A DNA stretch of 64,000 nucleotides from Paenibacillus assamensis DSM 18201 (GTDB lineage: Bacteria > Bacillota > Bacilli > Paenibacillales > Paenibacillaceae). The DNA is taken from assembly GCF_000422445.1 (NCBI RefSeq), contig NZ_KE383839.1:311262-375261 (forward strand), written 5' to 3'. Below the pieces are notes generated by a model. The model was not told the DNA's origin. It did no database searches and saw only the letters and a list, made by a program, of their open reading frames with translations. The translations under genes and the position numbers were made by a program. Numbering within the stretch: position 1 is the stretch's first letter; the number at the start of each line of letters is the position of its first letter. Of this stretch, positions 8,729 through 17,705 are shown piece after piece.

Positions 8729-9088
8729 AGAAGCACTTTTGAGTATTCAAAATGGCTTACACCTCTCTTCAAAGAATTCCCTATTACAGATTCGAGTGTT
8801 TCCCTTAAAGATAATAAATTCATCGTTGGAGTACGTGACCTCGCGGTATACGCTAGAATTCCAAATGATCCTTATGAAAATGACGGGAGCAAGATTTGGG
8901 GGCACGGGGGGACAATACATGGATATTTTACTTTCACAGGTGGGACAATGGGCGGCAAGCATGTTATTAATTTCAGCCTAAATTTACTTTCTAATGATAT
9001 GAAAAAAATGAATACTGTCTATGAACTAAGCGATAAAATTTTCGAGTCCGAATTTGCAAAATCACCCAAAGAAAAATCGTCCAAATAG
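8729..9088 (+). pseudogene. Decayed C-terminal remnant of a serine hydrolase
   Basis: One frame is open from 8729 to the TAG at 9086-9088 without a credible start. It contains WGHGGTIHGYFTFTGG and GKHVINFSLN, which line up with WGHTGGVHGFKTFTFA and GKHAATMSMN near the end of the intact serine hydrolase just downstream. Only the last 120 codons remain. The SxxK and YxN motifs that would lie upstream are gone, and other frames upstream are interrupted. It is best read as the tail of a tandem paralogue of the next gene that lost its 5' two thirds. Confidence 0.7.
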
Positions 9089-9169
9089 TTGAAGGTCTGT
9101 TCCTGTGCGCCTGCGTCCTATTATCGACCTTACATTTATAAACATCTATTATCAGGAGGAAAGCAAGAT

Positions 9170-10399
9170 ATGCCTATTCGTACAAGAATAATGCTTACTG
9201 TGACGCTCTTAATGACGAGCACATTGTTGATTTCAACTACGGACGGAATGATACAGGCGACAGCAGGAACAGGTAAAAATTCGCGTGAAAAGTCCAGTGA
9301 AGTAACTGCGAGTAACGCAGTAAGTAAGAAGTTGGAGCAGGGCACACATCAAGCAAGTATCAGGAATCACGTCATTGTTAAAGCGATGGAAGAGGGTGTT
9401 GCTAAAGGAATCCCTGGAATGTTGTTACAGACTCGAAAAGATGGGGTCGTGCAGCACTATACGGCTGGAAAAGCGAGCATTTATGCAGATCGGAGCATGC
9501 AATCTAATTTTCATTTCCGGATTGGCAGTGTAACGAAAACGTTTGTCTCTGTCACGATGCTGCAGCTCGTCAGTGAAGGAAAGGTGAGCTTGAATGATAC
9601 CGTTGATAAATGGCTGCCGGGAATTGTCCAAGGAAATGGATATGATGGGCAGCAAATTACGATAAGACAATTGCTTAATCATACGAGCGGAATTGCTAGT
9701 TATACGGACGAACATTTTATGAAAAAGGTGTACGAAAACCGCTTTAAAAGTTACACGTCTGAGGAACTTGTACAAGAAGGATTACGGCAAACGCCTTTAT
9801 TTACGCCAGGTACTCAGGCTTCCTATTCCAACACGAATTATGTACTTGCTGCGATGATTATCGAGAAAGTAACGGGGGATACATACGCAAAGCAAATCGA
9901 AGAACGTATTATTAAGCCGTTGAAGTTGAACAACACGTTTATACCAGGGAATTCTACGAATTTGCCTGAGCCGCATGCAAGAGGTTACTATCAGTTTAAG
10001 TCAGGCGGACCGCTTCAAGACTTTACGGAGCTGAATACAACTTCGGCCCATGCATCGGGTGGAATGATTTCCACTGCGGATGACTTGAATCGTTTCATAT
10101 CGGCACTACTCACCGGCAAGCTGCTGAAGCCTGAACAAATGAAACAGCTGTTAGATACTGTAGAATTTCAAGATCAGTCTAAATACGGCTTAGGTCTTCT
10201 GCAAGTAACGTTGCCAAATGGCGTTCAACTATGGGGACATACGGGTGGAGTTCATGGATTTAAAACATTTACATTCGCGACACTTGATGGTAAGCATGCA
10301 GCTACGATGAGCATGAACTATCACGGAAAAGATTTGGAGAACGCCATTACAGAGTTAATTGTGAACGTTTATGACGCTGAGTTTAAACCTAGCGATTGA
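9170..10399 (+). CDS. Serine hydrolase, class C beta-lactamase / D-Ala-D-Ala carboxypeptidase family
   Basis: A 409-residue exported penicillin-binding-protein-like hydrolase. The N-terminus (RTRIMLTVTLLMTSTLLIST) is a signal peptide. The active-site set is complete: S-V-T-K (SxxK, in GSVTKTF), YSN (YxN, in ASYSNTNY) and HTGG (KTG equivalent, in WGHTGGVHG). Such enzymes are DD-carboxypeptidases, esterases or, less often, beta-lactamases; substrate cannot be told. The ATG at 9170 has AGGAGG at 9153-9158; the longer frame from 9089 precedes that site. It sits directly after a decayed paralogue, which suggests a former tandem duplication. Confidence 0.9.
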   Translation: MPIRTRIMLTVTLLMTSTLLISTTDGMIQATAGTGKNSREKSSEVTASNAVSKKLEQGTHQASIRNHVIVKAMEEGVAKGIPGMLLQTRKDGVVQHYTAGKASIYADRSMQSNFHFRIGSVTKTFVSVTMLQLVSEGKVSLNDTVDKWLPGIVQGNGYDGQQITIRQLLNHTSGIASYTDEHFMKKVYENRFKSYTSEELVQEGLRQTPLFTPGTQASYSNTNYVLAAMIIEKVTGDTYAKQIEERIIKPLKLNNTFIPGNSTNLPEPHARGYYQFKSGGPLQDFTELNTTSAHASGGMISTADDLNRFISALLTGKLLKPEQMKQLLDTVEFQDQSKYGLGLLQVTLPNGVQLWGHTGGVHGFKTFTFATLDGKHAATMSMNYHGKDLENAITELIVNVYDAEFKPSD

Positions 10400-10598
10400 G
10401 TTTCGTATTCGTTTAAATCATTGCAAGGGGTTCATTTTGCTTGACACGTTGAAGAGTTATTGGAATGTAGCCGGAAAAGTAAAGTAATAAAAGGCACAAC
10501 TACTACGTATAACAACGTATAGGTGTGCCTGAATAACGTTTCTGTATGCATAGACCGCGATTATCCCGGTTTTTTCAATAGGAAAGAAGTAGTAGTAC
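10400..10598. other. Intergenic region with a hairpin
   Basis: AGGCACA (10492-10498) can pair with TGTGCCT (10524-10530), with a TACGTA-containing interior. There is no T tract, so it is a doubtful terminator. Nothing else is recognised before the antisense remnant at 10599. Confidence 0.35.
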
Positions 10599-10766
10599 TT
10601 ATTTCAATAAAACACGCATAAGCCATGTAGCATCAGGGAGACCGTGACCATCGCGTTCCTGAATTTGCGCATCAGACCACTAATGATGGCGAAGTACCAG
10701 CATAAAATAATATTTATTATTTTCTTCGAGCATTCCCTCTGTAATCATAGCAAGTAACTCTGCAGG
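10599..10766 (-). pseudogene. Decayed gene fragment on the minus strand, family unknown
   Basis: Read on the minus strand, 55 codons give PAELLAMITEGMLEENNKYY and, after one in-frame TAG, WSDAQIQERDGHGLPDATW, ending in TAA. The amino-acid composition looks like real protein and the stop could arise from a single GAG-to-TAG change. I do not recognise the parent family. The upstream part is missing where the DUF418 gene begins. Confidence 0.4.
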
Positions 10767-10835
10767 TCATTGTCAGTCATGCTTGCTATAACTTCAATTT
10801 ACATGTTCAGCTTGTTGAAATGGAGTGGACCTACT

Positions 10836-12020
10836 ATGAGTCAAGAAGGGTTAAAGAAAGCTGCACGAGGAGCGGTCGCACAGCATGAACGTTCGGTCGC
10901 ACCTGATTTAGCGAGAGGGTTGATGCTGTTACTCATTTGTATTGCCCATGTACCGTTGTACATTTCTAACAGTGCGCAATTCAGGACCTTGAATCATCCA
11001 TCAGGGGGAGACTTATTAGATAATATCATCCAATTTGCAACGATTATGATCGTCGATCTTCGATCATATCCGATGTTTGCGGTGCTATTTGGATATGGTC
11101 TGGCCATGATTGTGACTCGGCAGCTAGCTGCAGGTACTTCGCAGCAAACAACGCGCAAACTAATACGCCGTCGTTGCTTATACTTAATCCTATTTGGCGC
11201 TGTACATGCTTTGATCGTATTTTCATTTGATATTCTTACCGTATATGGGCTAGTTGGATTATTATTCGGATCATTACTTTTTTCCCCGAAAAGAAAGCTG
11301 CTTCGTGTTATCGGCTGGTTAAGCCTCATTATGGTCAGTCTTTTACTTATACAAGCTTGGTTGTTATCAGGAGGAAATGGAACACCAATGTTGGATTATT
11401 CTACAATAGCAACTTCCTATGGAGGAGCTATCGAGAAGCGTTTATTTGAATATCCGTTCTGGATTGTGTATTCGTTGATTGCTATGCCACTTATTATTCC
11501 CGTTTTGTTAGGATTTTGGGCAGGCAGCCAACGATTGCTGGAAAATCCTCATCAGCACCGCACTCTGCTAAAGAAAATAAGTGTACTAGGCATAACTGTT
11601 TCCTTTCTAGGAGCACTTCCGCTAGCGCTTACTGTGTTTGGCTTCTGGCAAAAATCTTCGTATCTCATTACCTTACACTCCATTAGTGGCATATTCGGGG
11701 GAATCGGATATATCGCGTTATTCGGGTTGATTAGCGCTAAGATTAGTGCAGCAGGCAGCCGTGGAAAGATCGTTCAAGCATTAGTCGCAACGGGTAAACG
11801 ATCACTTACGAGTTATTTGCTCCACTCGCTCATTCTTGCTTTGCTATTGTCGAGCTGGGGACTTGGACTGGGTAAACAGTTTCACAGCTTCCAAATCTTT
11901 TTCATGGCTATTCTAACTTGGTTAATACTCGTGTTTATATCTGTCTTCCTAGAAAGGAAAGGGCAGCAAGGACCTGCTGAAGTGCTTCTTCGCAAACTTA
12001 TATATCGCAAATCGTATTAA
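10836..12020 (+). CDS. DUF418 family multi-pass membrane protein
   Basis: A 394-residue integral membrane protein with the DUF418/YeiB-type layout. The signature start region (APDLARGLMLLLICIAHVP) leads into the first membrane helix, followed by the RSYPMFAVLFGYGLAM stretch, and the C-terminal half carries the hydrophobic domain that defines the family (GKRSLTSYLLHS). Members are thought to be related to acyltransferase-like membrane proteins, with no settled function. The ATG at 10836 has TGGAG ten bases before it; the longer frame from TTG 10770 overlaps the decayed antisense gene and is less likely. Confidence 0.85.
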   Translation: MSQEGLKKAARGAVAQHERSVAPDLARGLMLLLICIAHVPLYISNSAQFRTLNHPSGGDLLDNIIQFATIMIVDLRSYPMFAVLFGYGLAMIVTRQLAAGTSQQTTRKLIRRRCLYLILFGAVHALIVFSFDILTVYGLVGLLFGSLLFSPKRKLLRVIGWLSLIMVSLLLIQAWLLSGGNGTPMLDYSTIATSYGGAIEKRLFEYPFWIVYSLIAMPLIIPVLLGFWAGSQRLLENPHQHRTLLKKISVLGITVSFLGALPLALTVFGFWQKSSYLITLHSISGIFGGIGYIALFGLISAKISAAGSRGKIVQALVATGKRSLTSYLLHSLILALLLSSWGLGLGKQFHSFQIFFMAILTWLILVFISVFLERKGQQGPAEVLLRKLIYRKSY

Positions 12021-12032
12021 AGCAAGCAAGAC

Positions 12033-12051
12033 TAACGTATTTGATACGTTA
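12033..12051. repeat. Short hairpin after DUF418 gene
   Basis: TAACGTAT (12033-12040) and ATACGTTA (12044-12051) form a perfect inverted repeat with a three-base spacer. There is no T tract. Confidence 0.4.
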
Positions 12052-12155
12052 TGATGAATCCATTGAGATCGAAGCGGGCAACCTATGCAGTGGAAATGCG
12101 CTGCTGAAAAAGAGCATCGTATTTTCTAAAATAATCTCAATGGAGGGCGAATGAA

Positions 12156-12410
12156 ATGTCTAAGAAACACGAGCATAATCAAAACCATAATCACCACAAT
12201 CATAATCATGTTTCTGAACGTGAATCAGCGGACACAACAGATATGAATGCGGGAGAAGTGGCAGGAACTGTCGGTGGTGGAGCGGTAGGTGCTGCAGTAG
12301 GTTCTGTGTTAGGTCCTATAGGTACGGTTGTAGGCGGTATTGCAGGTGCAGCTATCGGTAATATGGCTGGCGAAAGTATGGAAGAAGCAGTAGTGGATGA
12401 TGAAGGGTAA
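12156..12410 (+). CDS. His-rich glycine-zipper protein, 84 residues
   Basis: The N-terminal 20 residues are almost only His, Asn, Lys and Glu (HEHNQNHNHHNHNH), a possible metal-binding tail. Residues about 35-75 form a glycine-zipper segment (repeated GxxxG: VGGGAVGAAVGSVLGP, VVGGIAGAAIGNMAG), which in this fold family inserts into or lies against membranes. The end is acidic. There is no cleavable signal. TGGAGGGCG precedes the ATG, and a strong terminator follows, so it is monocistronic. Related small proteins occur in Paenibacillus and Bacillus as unannotated glycine-zipper proteins; the role is unknown. Confidence 0.75.
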   Translation: MSKKHEHNQNHNHHNHNHVSERESADTTDMNAGEVAGTVGGGAVGAAVGSVLGPIGTVVGGIAGAAIGNMAGESMEEAVVDDEG

Positions 12411-12440
12411 TCTCCGCTAGCATTCACATCTAGGAAGAAT

Positions 12441-12496
12441 AAGACGTATTTGAGAGGTGACAAGAGTCGCGGTCGCTTTCAAATACGTCTTTTTTA
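12441..12496 (+). terminator. Rho-independent terminator
   Basis: AAGACGTATTTGA (12441-12453) pairs with TCAAATACGTCTT (12479-12491), followed by T6. Confidence 0.85.
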
Positions 12497-12573
12497 AACG
12501 GAATTTAAATTAGTTCCCGCCTTTCTTTTAACCTTTGATGATTATGATAAATGAAGAGAGGTGAGAAAGAGGG

Positions 12574-13572
12574 ATGGAACATATCGTTCAAACAAGAAAG
12601 AAGAAACGAAAAGTCTGGACTATCACAAGAAATACGTTGCTCGCAATCGCTACATTACTGTTAACCTGGGTCGGTTTTCATCATGCGATTACAGTCTATG
12701 AGAAGAGTAAATATCCAGCCCCTGGGCACCTCGTTGAGGTGGACAACAAGAACATGCACGTATATACACGAGGGGAAGGTGAACACACGATACTATTGCT
12801 GCCGGGTCTAGGCACATCAGCACCTGTATTGGACTTTGAGCCTTTAATCAATGAGCTGGCAAAGAGCCATCGAGTTGTTGTAGTGGAGCCTTTCGGTTAC
12901 GGCTGGAGTGATCAAACGAATAAGGAACGAAGCGTGGAAAATATTGTTGAGGAAGTAAGAACAGCATTGAAGCAAGCTAATGTCACAGGGCCCTATATAT
13001 TAATGCCTCATTCCGTATCTGGCATATACAGCATGTACTACGCGAATCAGTATCCTGATGAAGTGGAAGCTATTATCGGAAATGATATCACTTTGCCACA
13101 AGCACTAGCGTATTTTAATGAAGGTGCTCCTTCAATGCCTACTTTTATGAGCATGCTTGCACCAACTGGAGTTACAAGATTGCTTTCTTATTCTTCTCCT
13201 GATCAGTTCCTACCTGCAGCAGATAAAGGAACCTATACGGATGACAATCTTAAGATGATGACACTCCTTTCTGCGTGGAAAGGTCTTAATAAAAATGTTG
13301 TTCATGAAACAAATGAAATGGAGAATAACATTCAAAAAACAATAGACATGTCATTTTCCACAGATCTTCCTGTCTTGCTCTTCGCGAGAGAGAGAAAAGA
13401 CAAGGTAAGCGTGGACGGGAAAACAAATCTGACCTTTTATGAATCACAACTAAGTCATGTGAAAACAAGCAAACTGATCCCGCTAGAAGGGCATCATTAT
13501 TTGCACTGGACGCAATATAAAGAAATGTCTGAGCAGATTAATCGCTTCATAGACTTGATCGAGCGTCATTAA
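12574..13572 (+). CDS. Membrane-anchored alpha/beta hydrolase
   Basis: A 332-residue alpha/beta-hydrolase with one N-terminal transmembrane helix (residues about 18-36, after a very basic start RKKKRKVWTITR), so the catalytic domain probably faces the outside of the membrane. The oxyanion region is LLLPGLGTSAP. The nucleophile elbow is MPHSVSGIYS, i.e. H-S-V-S-G rather than the common GxSxG. The acid lies in the DLPVLLF region and the histidine in EGHHYLHW. Substrate is unknown. Monocistronic, bounded by terminators. Confidence 0.85.
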   Translation: MEHIVQTRKKKRKVWTITRNTLLAIATLLLTWVGFHHAITVYEKSKYPAPGHLVEVDNKNMHVYTRGEGEHTILLLPGLGTSAPVLDFEPLINELAKSHRVVVVEPFGYGWSDQTNKERSVENIVEEVRTALKQANVTGPYILMPHSVSGIYSMYYANQYPDEVEAIIGNDITLPQALAYFNEGAPSMPTFMSMLAPTGVTRLLSYSSPDQFLPAADKGTYTDDNLKMMTLLSAWKGLNKNVVHETNEMENNIQKTIDMSFSTDLPVLLFARERKDKVSVDGKTNLTFYESQLSHVKTSKLIPLEGHHYLHWTQYKEMSEQINRFIDLIERH

Positions 13573-13582
13573 ACCATGTAGG

Positions 13583-13616
13583 CCTCCTTTCCGATGACTG
13601 GAATAGGAGGTTTTTT
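13583..13616 (+). terminator. Rho-independent terminator
   Basis: CCTCCTTTCC (13583-13592) pairs with GGAA and AGGAGG (13600-13610) with one bulge, followed by T6. Confidence 0.85.
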
Positions 13617-13702
13617 CTCTAGGAAGACAGGAAATTATATTGAAATTATTACATATAGAGATTACTATTTTTTAGACATGCCTATATAACTAAATAGAGA
13701 TC

Positions 13703-14275
13703 ATGAGAATTTGGGGGATTTTTGGAGTGGAGCAGCATTTGAAGAAGCATAAGAAGATTTATGCTATGCAGTTGGCACCGATCTTTCTAGGCTTCATTAT
13801 ATTTGGCATTTCAGAAAATATTAAAGGACCAGCAATACCACGTATTCAATTCGACTTCATGCTTAATGAAGCACAGTTAGGTACGTTATTGTCACTTAAT
13901 GCGCTAGGTTACTTGTTGGCTTGCTCATTTACAGCATTTTTAACGCGAATATGGGGTATTAAAATCGTAAGCATTGCAGCCTTTGGCGCGATGCTTCTAT
14001 CGGGAGTCTGTATTTATTTTTCACATAGTTATCCGTTGTTCGCTTCATCATATTTCATAATGTATATTGGAAACGGAATGCTGGAGATTGCGCTGGCGAT
14101 ACTGGGTGCACGCATTTTCGTAAAAAATACAGGCATGATGATGAATTTATCGCACGGTTTCTATGGACTCAGTTCTACGGTGGCACCGTTGATTGCAACT
14201 GGACTTATGTCAGTAACTCCTTCTATATTCAATACTATATTTTCCACATTTTTCTTTGAAGTATATTTATTATAA
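13703..14275 (+). pseudogene. Truncated MFS transporter (N-terminal half only)
   Basis: 190 codons cover the first six membrane helices of a Major Facilitator protein (IRQ-type start, then LSLNALGYLLACSFTAFLTR, YIGNGMLEIALAILGARI). The frame ends abruptly in a low-complexity tail (FNTIFSTFFFEVYLL) where helix 6 and the second half should be; family members have about 400 residues. The lost 3' half is not present in another frame before the next gene starts about 65 bases later. A deletion therefore joined this gene to the start of the solute-binding-protein operon. A functional half-transporter is unlikely. Confidence 0.7.
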
Positions 14276-14339
14276 TGATATAGTAATAATGGATTGAATC
14301 ATATGGATTTACTTACTATTACTAGGAGGTGCTTTTCAT

Positions 14340-15875
14340 ATCAAAAAGAAGCATATAAACAAACTTCTCGTTTTATTTGCGATTATTATCGTGATTGCAA
14401 GTGCAACCTGGTTTGCAAAACTATTGTTTGATCTTCGAAATACCAACCCGTTAACCCCACAAGAAGTGAAATCAAATCATCAATCTGTATCAATCGTGAT
14501 AAATAGTCTAAACTTTACTTTTCCTGAAGGAATGGACGAAAATAACAATCCATACTTACACTATATCGAGGACAACACCAACATCGACATTCGGGTTAAA
14601 ATGCCGTCTGTAACTCCGTATGAAGACACCCTCAAAGTGGAATTATCCAATGCAACTCCCCCTGATATGCTTACTACATATGTCTCTAAAACTTTTTATG
14701 ACCTAGTAGAACGTGGAGAGCTTGCGCCACTAGATGAGCTTATTGCGTCGTATGGAGCTGATCTGCAAAAGTATATTCCAGAAGAGGCATGGAATAACGT
14801 TCGTGTTAATGGTCACATTTATGCGATCCCAACCTTGTATGATGTAAGTGGTGACGAAGTGATTTATGTAAGAAAAGATTGGCTTGACAACCTCAATTTA
14901 GACATCCCCACAACAATAGATGAGATTGAACATGTCATTCGTGCTTTTACGAGACAAGACCCTGATCGCAACGGGAAAGAGGATACATACGGTATAACGT
15001 GGATGCCGCATTTAAATTATACGAGTCCGTTACTAGGTGCGTTTGGTGTTCAATTTGATCACTGGATAAAAATTGATGGTCAACTGGCCTATGCGAATAT
15101 TTTGCCGGGAATGAAAGAAGCTGTATCCTTTCTTGCAGGATTAAATAAAGAGAAATTGGTGAAGCCGTTTACCTCGTTTTTTACAACAAAAACAGCCTGG
15201 CTGCATCATACGATCGTTGATAATAACGTCGGTATGTTTTCTAGCTCATGGTATAATCGAAGTTTCATTCAAAACCTTCAACGTGAAAAGGGAATTGAAG
15301 CGGAATGGATAGCCATTGATGCTCCGATTGGAAGGAATGGTGAACGGAGCACGAGGGCGCTCCCTTTAGTCAGAGGATATCAACTTGTTCCTAAAAATAG
15401 TGCCAATAAAGCCGAAGTTATAAAATTGTTAAACTTTATCGCTGAAGAAGGCAGAGAAACCTTAGATATGGGTTTCGAGCATCAAGTGTGGCATCGGCAG
15501 GGCGAAGAAATTGTTTACGATGTAAATGAAGATAAAGCATCAGAATATCGCGGCATATATGCGGTTCTTGCTAACGTACAAAATCGAGAAGCATACGAAG
15601 CAAAATTTAAGCATGACAAGGTGAAAGTTGAAAATTTACGTAAGGCGGAACGTTTCGCTGTTGAAAGTGCATTTACATCCTATCAGACATCGACGATGAA
15701 GTCCCAACATAAACAGCTTGAGCAGCTAAAAGCTATATTCGATGAAATGATTAGTGGACAAGCTTCAATGGATGAGTTTGACCGTTACGTTAATGAGTGG
15801 AAAGCACTCGGTGGTGACCAAATTACGAAGGAAGTGAACGAATGGCATGCATCAAATCGTGCAAACAAAAAGTAG
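14340..15875 (+). CDS. Extracellular solute-binding protein (family 1-like), membrane-anchored
   Basis: A roughly 511-residue sugar-type ABC solute-binding protein of the Paenibacillus LplA-like kind (TNIDIRVKMPSVTPYEDTLK, DLVERGELAPLDELI, IYAIPTLYD, DPDRNGKEDTYGITW). The N-terminus has basic residues and a hydrophobic helix (HINKLLVLFAIIIVIASATW) but no lipobox cysteine, so it is probably tethered as an uncleaved anchor and is not a lipoprotein. Start problem: AGGAGGT (14324-14330) is nine bases before ATC (14340), where ATG is expected; the first conventional in-frame start, GTG 14391, would remove most of the anchor. It overlaps the kinase gene by 34 bases, and no permease genes are present, so sensing is a likelier role than uptake. 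Confidence 0.85.
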   Translation: MKKKHINKLLVLFAIIIVIASATWFAKLLFDLRNTNPLTPQEVKSNHQSVSIVINSLNFTFPEGMDENNNPYLHYIEDNTNIDIRVKMPSVTPYEDTLKVELSNATPPDMLTTYVSKTFYDLVERGELAPLDELIASYGADLQKYIPEEAWNNVRVNGHIYAIPTLYDVSGDEVIYVRKDWLDNLNLDIPTTIDEIEHVIRAFTRQDPDRNGKEDTYGITWMPHLNYTSPLLGAFGVQFDHWIKIDGQLAYANILPGMKEAVSFLAGLNKEKLVKPFTSFFTTKTAWLHHTIVDNNVGMFSSSWYNRSFIQNLQREKGIEAEWIAIDAPIGRNGERSTRALPLVRGYQLVPKNSANKAEVIKLLNFIAEEGRETLDMGFEHQVWHRQGEEIVYDVNEDKASEYRGIYAVLANVQNREAYEAKFKHDKVKVENLRKAERFAVESAFTSYQTSTMKSQHKQLEQLKAIFDEMISGQASMDEFDRYVNEWKALGGDQITKEVNEWHASNRANKK

Positions 15876-17653
15876 CGCGATTATGGTGCAAGGCGAGACA
15901 GCAATATTTGAAACGAACGCAATTGCGCCTAACCGTTTATTTTCTAGTCGTAATCGTACCGTTAATCGTTGTGAGTTTATATGCTAATTTTCGCACGCAG
16001 CAAATTATAAACGATGAAACAGATGCAACAACTAACATCCAGCTTGATATGCTAGGTATGTCTATTGACGATATGGTGAAATCGATAGAAAGTTTGACAT
16101 ACGATTTTGCAAGAGATGAAAACACGATTGCAAAGCTTGAAATGATGAAATTCCAAGCATCACTATCCCCCGTTGATGTGAGCGAACTGCTCGATTATTT
16201 AGAAACAAAATTGTCTCCGTATGCTATTTTTTCGCACATAACCATCATTGATGTTGAATTAGAAACGATTTTTTCAACTAAAATTGGGGCACGGCGAGAA
16301 AGTAGATCCACGATACAGCGAAAAGCCGATGTTATTTCCAATTTACTTGATCACGGTCCTGTAATTAAAAATAACTCAGAAAGTTTGCTATACGGCTCGC
16401 CAGCACGTGTATCTGATGTAGAGGGCGTTTCATTCATTCGAAAAATGGACGATGACGTTGGAAAAAACGCGGAGCGGTATTTGTTTGCGACTATAAAAAA
16501 GAGTGTGTTAAATGAGAAATTGAGGCCGCTTCAACGACATGAATCTGTGCGAATTGATTTGTATTCCAAGCAGGGTACCCCTATTACAAGTGTTGGACGC
16601 GAAGCGCCTTCAGGTGATTGTAATGAAGGATGCGTTAAGGTGAAATATACCGATGATTATCATTGGCGCATCGTATATCATGATCCAACGAAGCAATCGT
16701 TAGCTCAAACCGAATCTATTAACGATTTCACAGTTCTCATTAATATCGTTAGCGTTATATTGGCAATCTTGATTGCTTGGGGAGTATATACACGTATTGT
16801 TGCACCGTTAGACAAATTAACGCACGCTATGCGTAACATGATGCGTGGCAATTACGACGTACGTCTCGAGAATGATCGAGAAGACGAGTTTGGTTTTCTT
16901 ATGGCAGCTTATAACCAAATGGCTGCGCATCAGAAGGAACTTATTGAAGGTCATTATGAGCAGCAATTGCAGCTTACGCAGGCCGAGCTCAAATTTTTAC
17001 AATCTCAGATTAATCCTCATTTTATGTACAACACACTCGATTCGATCTATTGGATGGCTAAACATTACGATGCAGACGAAATTGGGGACATGGTACTTAA
17101 CTTGGCGGCTTTTTATCGTGCTAGTTTACATAAAGGTGCGAGTACTTGCACGGTCGAAGAGACGATTACACAGTTGAATTATTACGTTCGTGTACAGCAA
17201 ATCCGATTTTTGGACAAATTTGAAGTGAAGTACGATATTTCGGATGATAGTAAATTCATTCCTCTATTAAAACTGCTGCTGCAACCTCTAGTCGAAAATG
17301 CAATCCTACATGGCTTAAACTCCAACATTTCAGATGGCAAGTTAACAATTTCAAGTCGCACAACAGAAGACCGTCTTATATTGCGGGTAGAGGATAACGG
17401 CAATGGGATAGCCCCAAATAAACTAGCGATGGTTCAAGATGTGCTGTATAAAGTACAAACACCAACATGTACTACAAGCATGAAGCAAGTGGACGATGGG
17501 CAATTTTATGGATTAAGAAACGTGATGTCACGGGTTAAAATGGTTTACGGTAATGATGCGACGATGAACGTCCATAGTGAAGAGAATCAAGGTACATCCA
17601 TTACGGTTGAACTTCCGCTTGAGCAATGTTGGGCTGCTGCTCATTACAAATAA
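15842..17653 (+). CDS. YesM-type sensor histidine kinase
   Basis: A 603-residue membrane kinase of the LytS/YesM class. Order: basic cytoplasmic start, TM1 (about 31-48), a 250-residue extracellular sensor region, TM2 (about 297-318), HAMP linker (319-370), phosphoacceptor block QSQINPHFMYNTLDSIYWM (His 393), then a HATPase domain with the N-box LLQPLVENAILHGL and G-box VEDNGNGIA. Such kinases work with YesN/AraC regulators to control sugar or polysaccharide transport. The ATG at 15842 lies inside the end of the solute-binding-protein gene, indicating translational coupling. It signals to the regulator encoded 52 bases downstream. Confidence 0.92.
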   Translation: MACIKSCKQKVARLWCKARQQYLKRTQLRLTVYFLVVIVPLIVVSLYANFRTQQIINDETDATTNIQLDMLGMSIDDMVKSIESLTYDFARDENTIAKLEMMKFQASLSPVDVSELLDYLETKLSPYAIFSHITIIDVELETIFSTKIGARRESRSTIQRKADVISNLLDHGPVIKNNSESLLYGSPARVSDVEGVSFIRKMDDDVGKNAERYLFATIKKSVLNEKLRPLQRHESVRIDLYSKQGTPITSVGREAPSGDCNEGCVKVKYTDDYHWRIVYHDPTKQSLAQTESINDFTVLINIVSVILAILIAWGVYTRIVAPLDKLTHAMRNMMRGNYDVRLENDREDEFGFLMAAYNQMAAHQKELIEGHYEQQLQLTQAELKFLQSQINPHFMYNTLDSIYWMAKHYDADEIGDMVLNLAAFYRASLHKGASTCTVEETITQLNYYVRVQQIRFLDKFEVKYDISDDSKFIPLLKLLLQPLVENAILHGLNSNISDGKLTISSRTTEDRLILRVEDNGNGIAPNKLAMVQDVLYKVQTPTCTTSMKQVDDGQFYGLRNVMSRVKMVYGNDATMNVHSEENQGTSITVELPLEQCWAAAHYK

Positions 17654-17705
17654 CCGGGTTCTATTTATATGATTTGCGTTAAATGTAGAAATTGGGGGCG
17701 CATAT

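Noticed and set aside
9136..9345. Minus-strand open frame inside the serine hydrolase gene
   Set aside because: Out-of-frame shadow of a gene with a complete active-site motif set and ribosome binding site.
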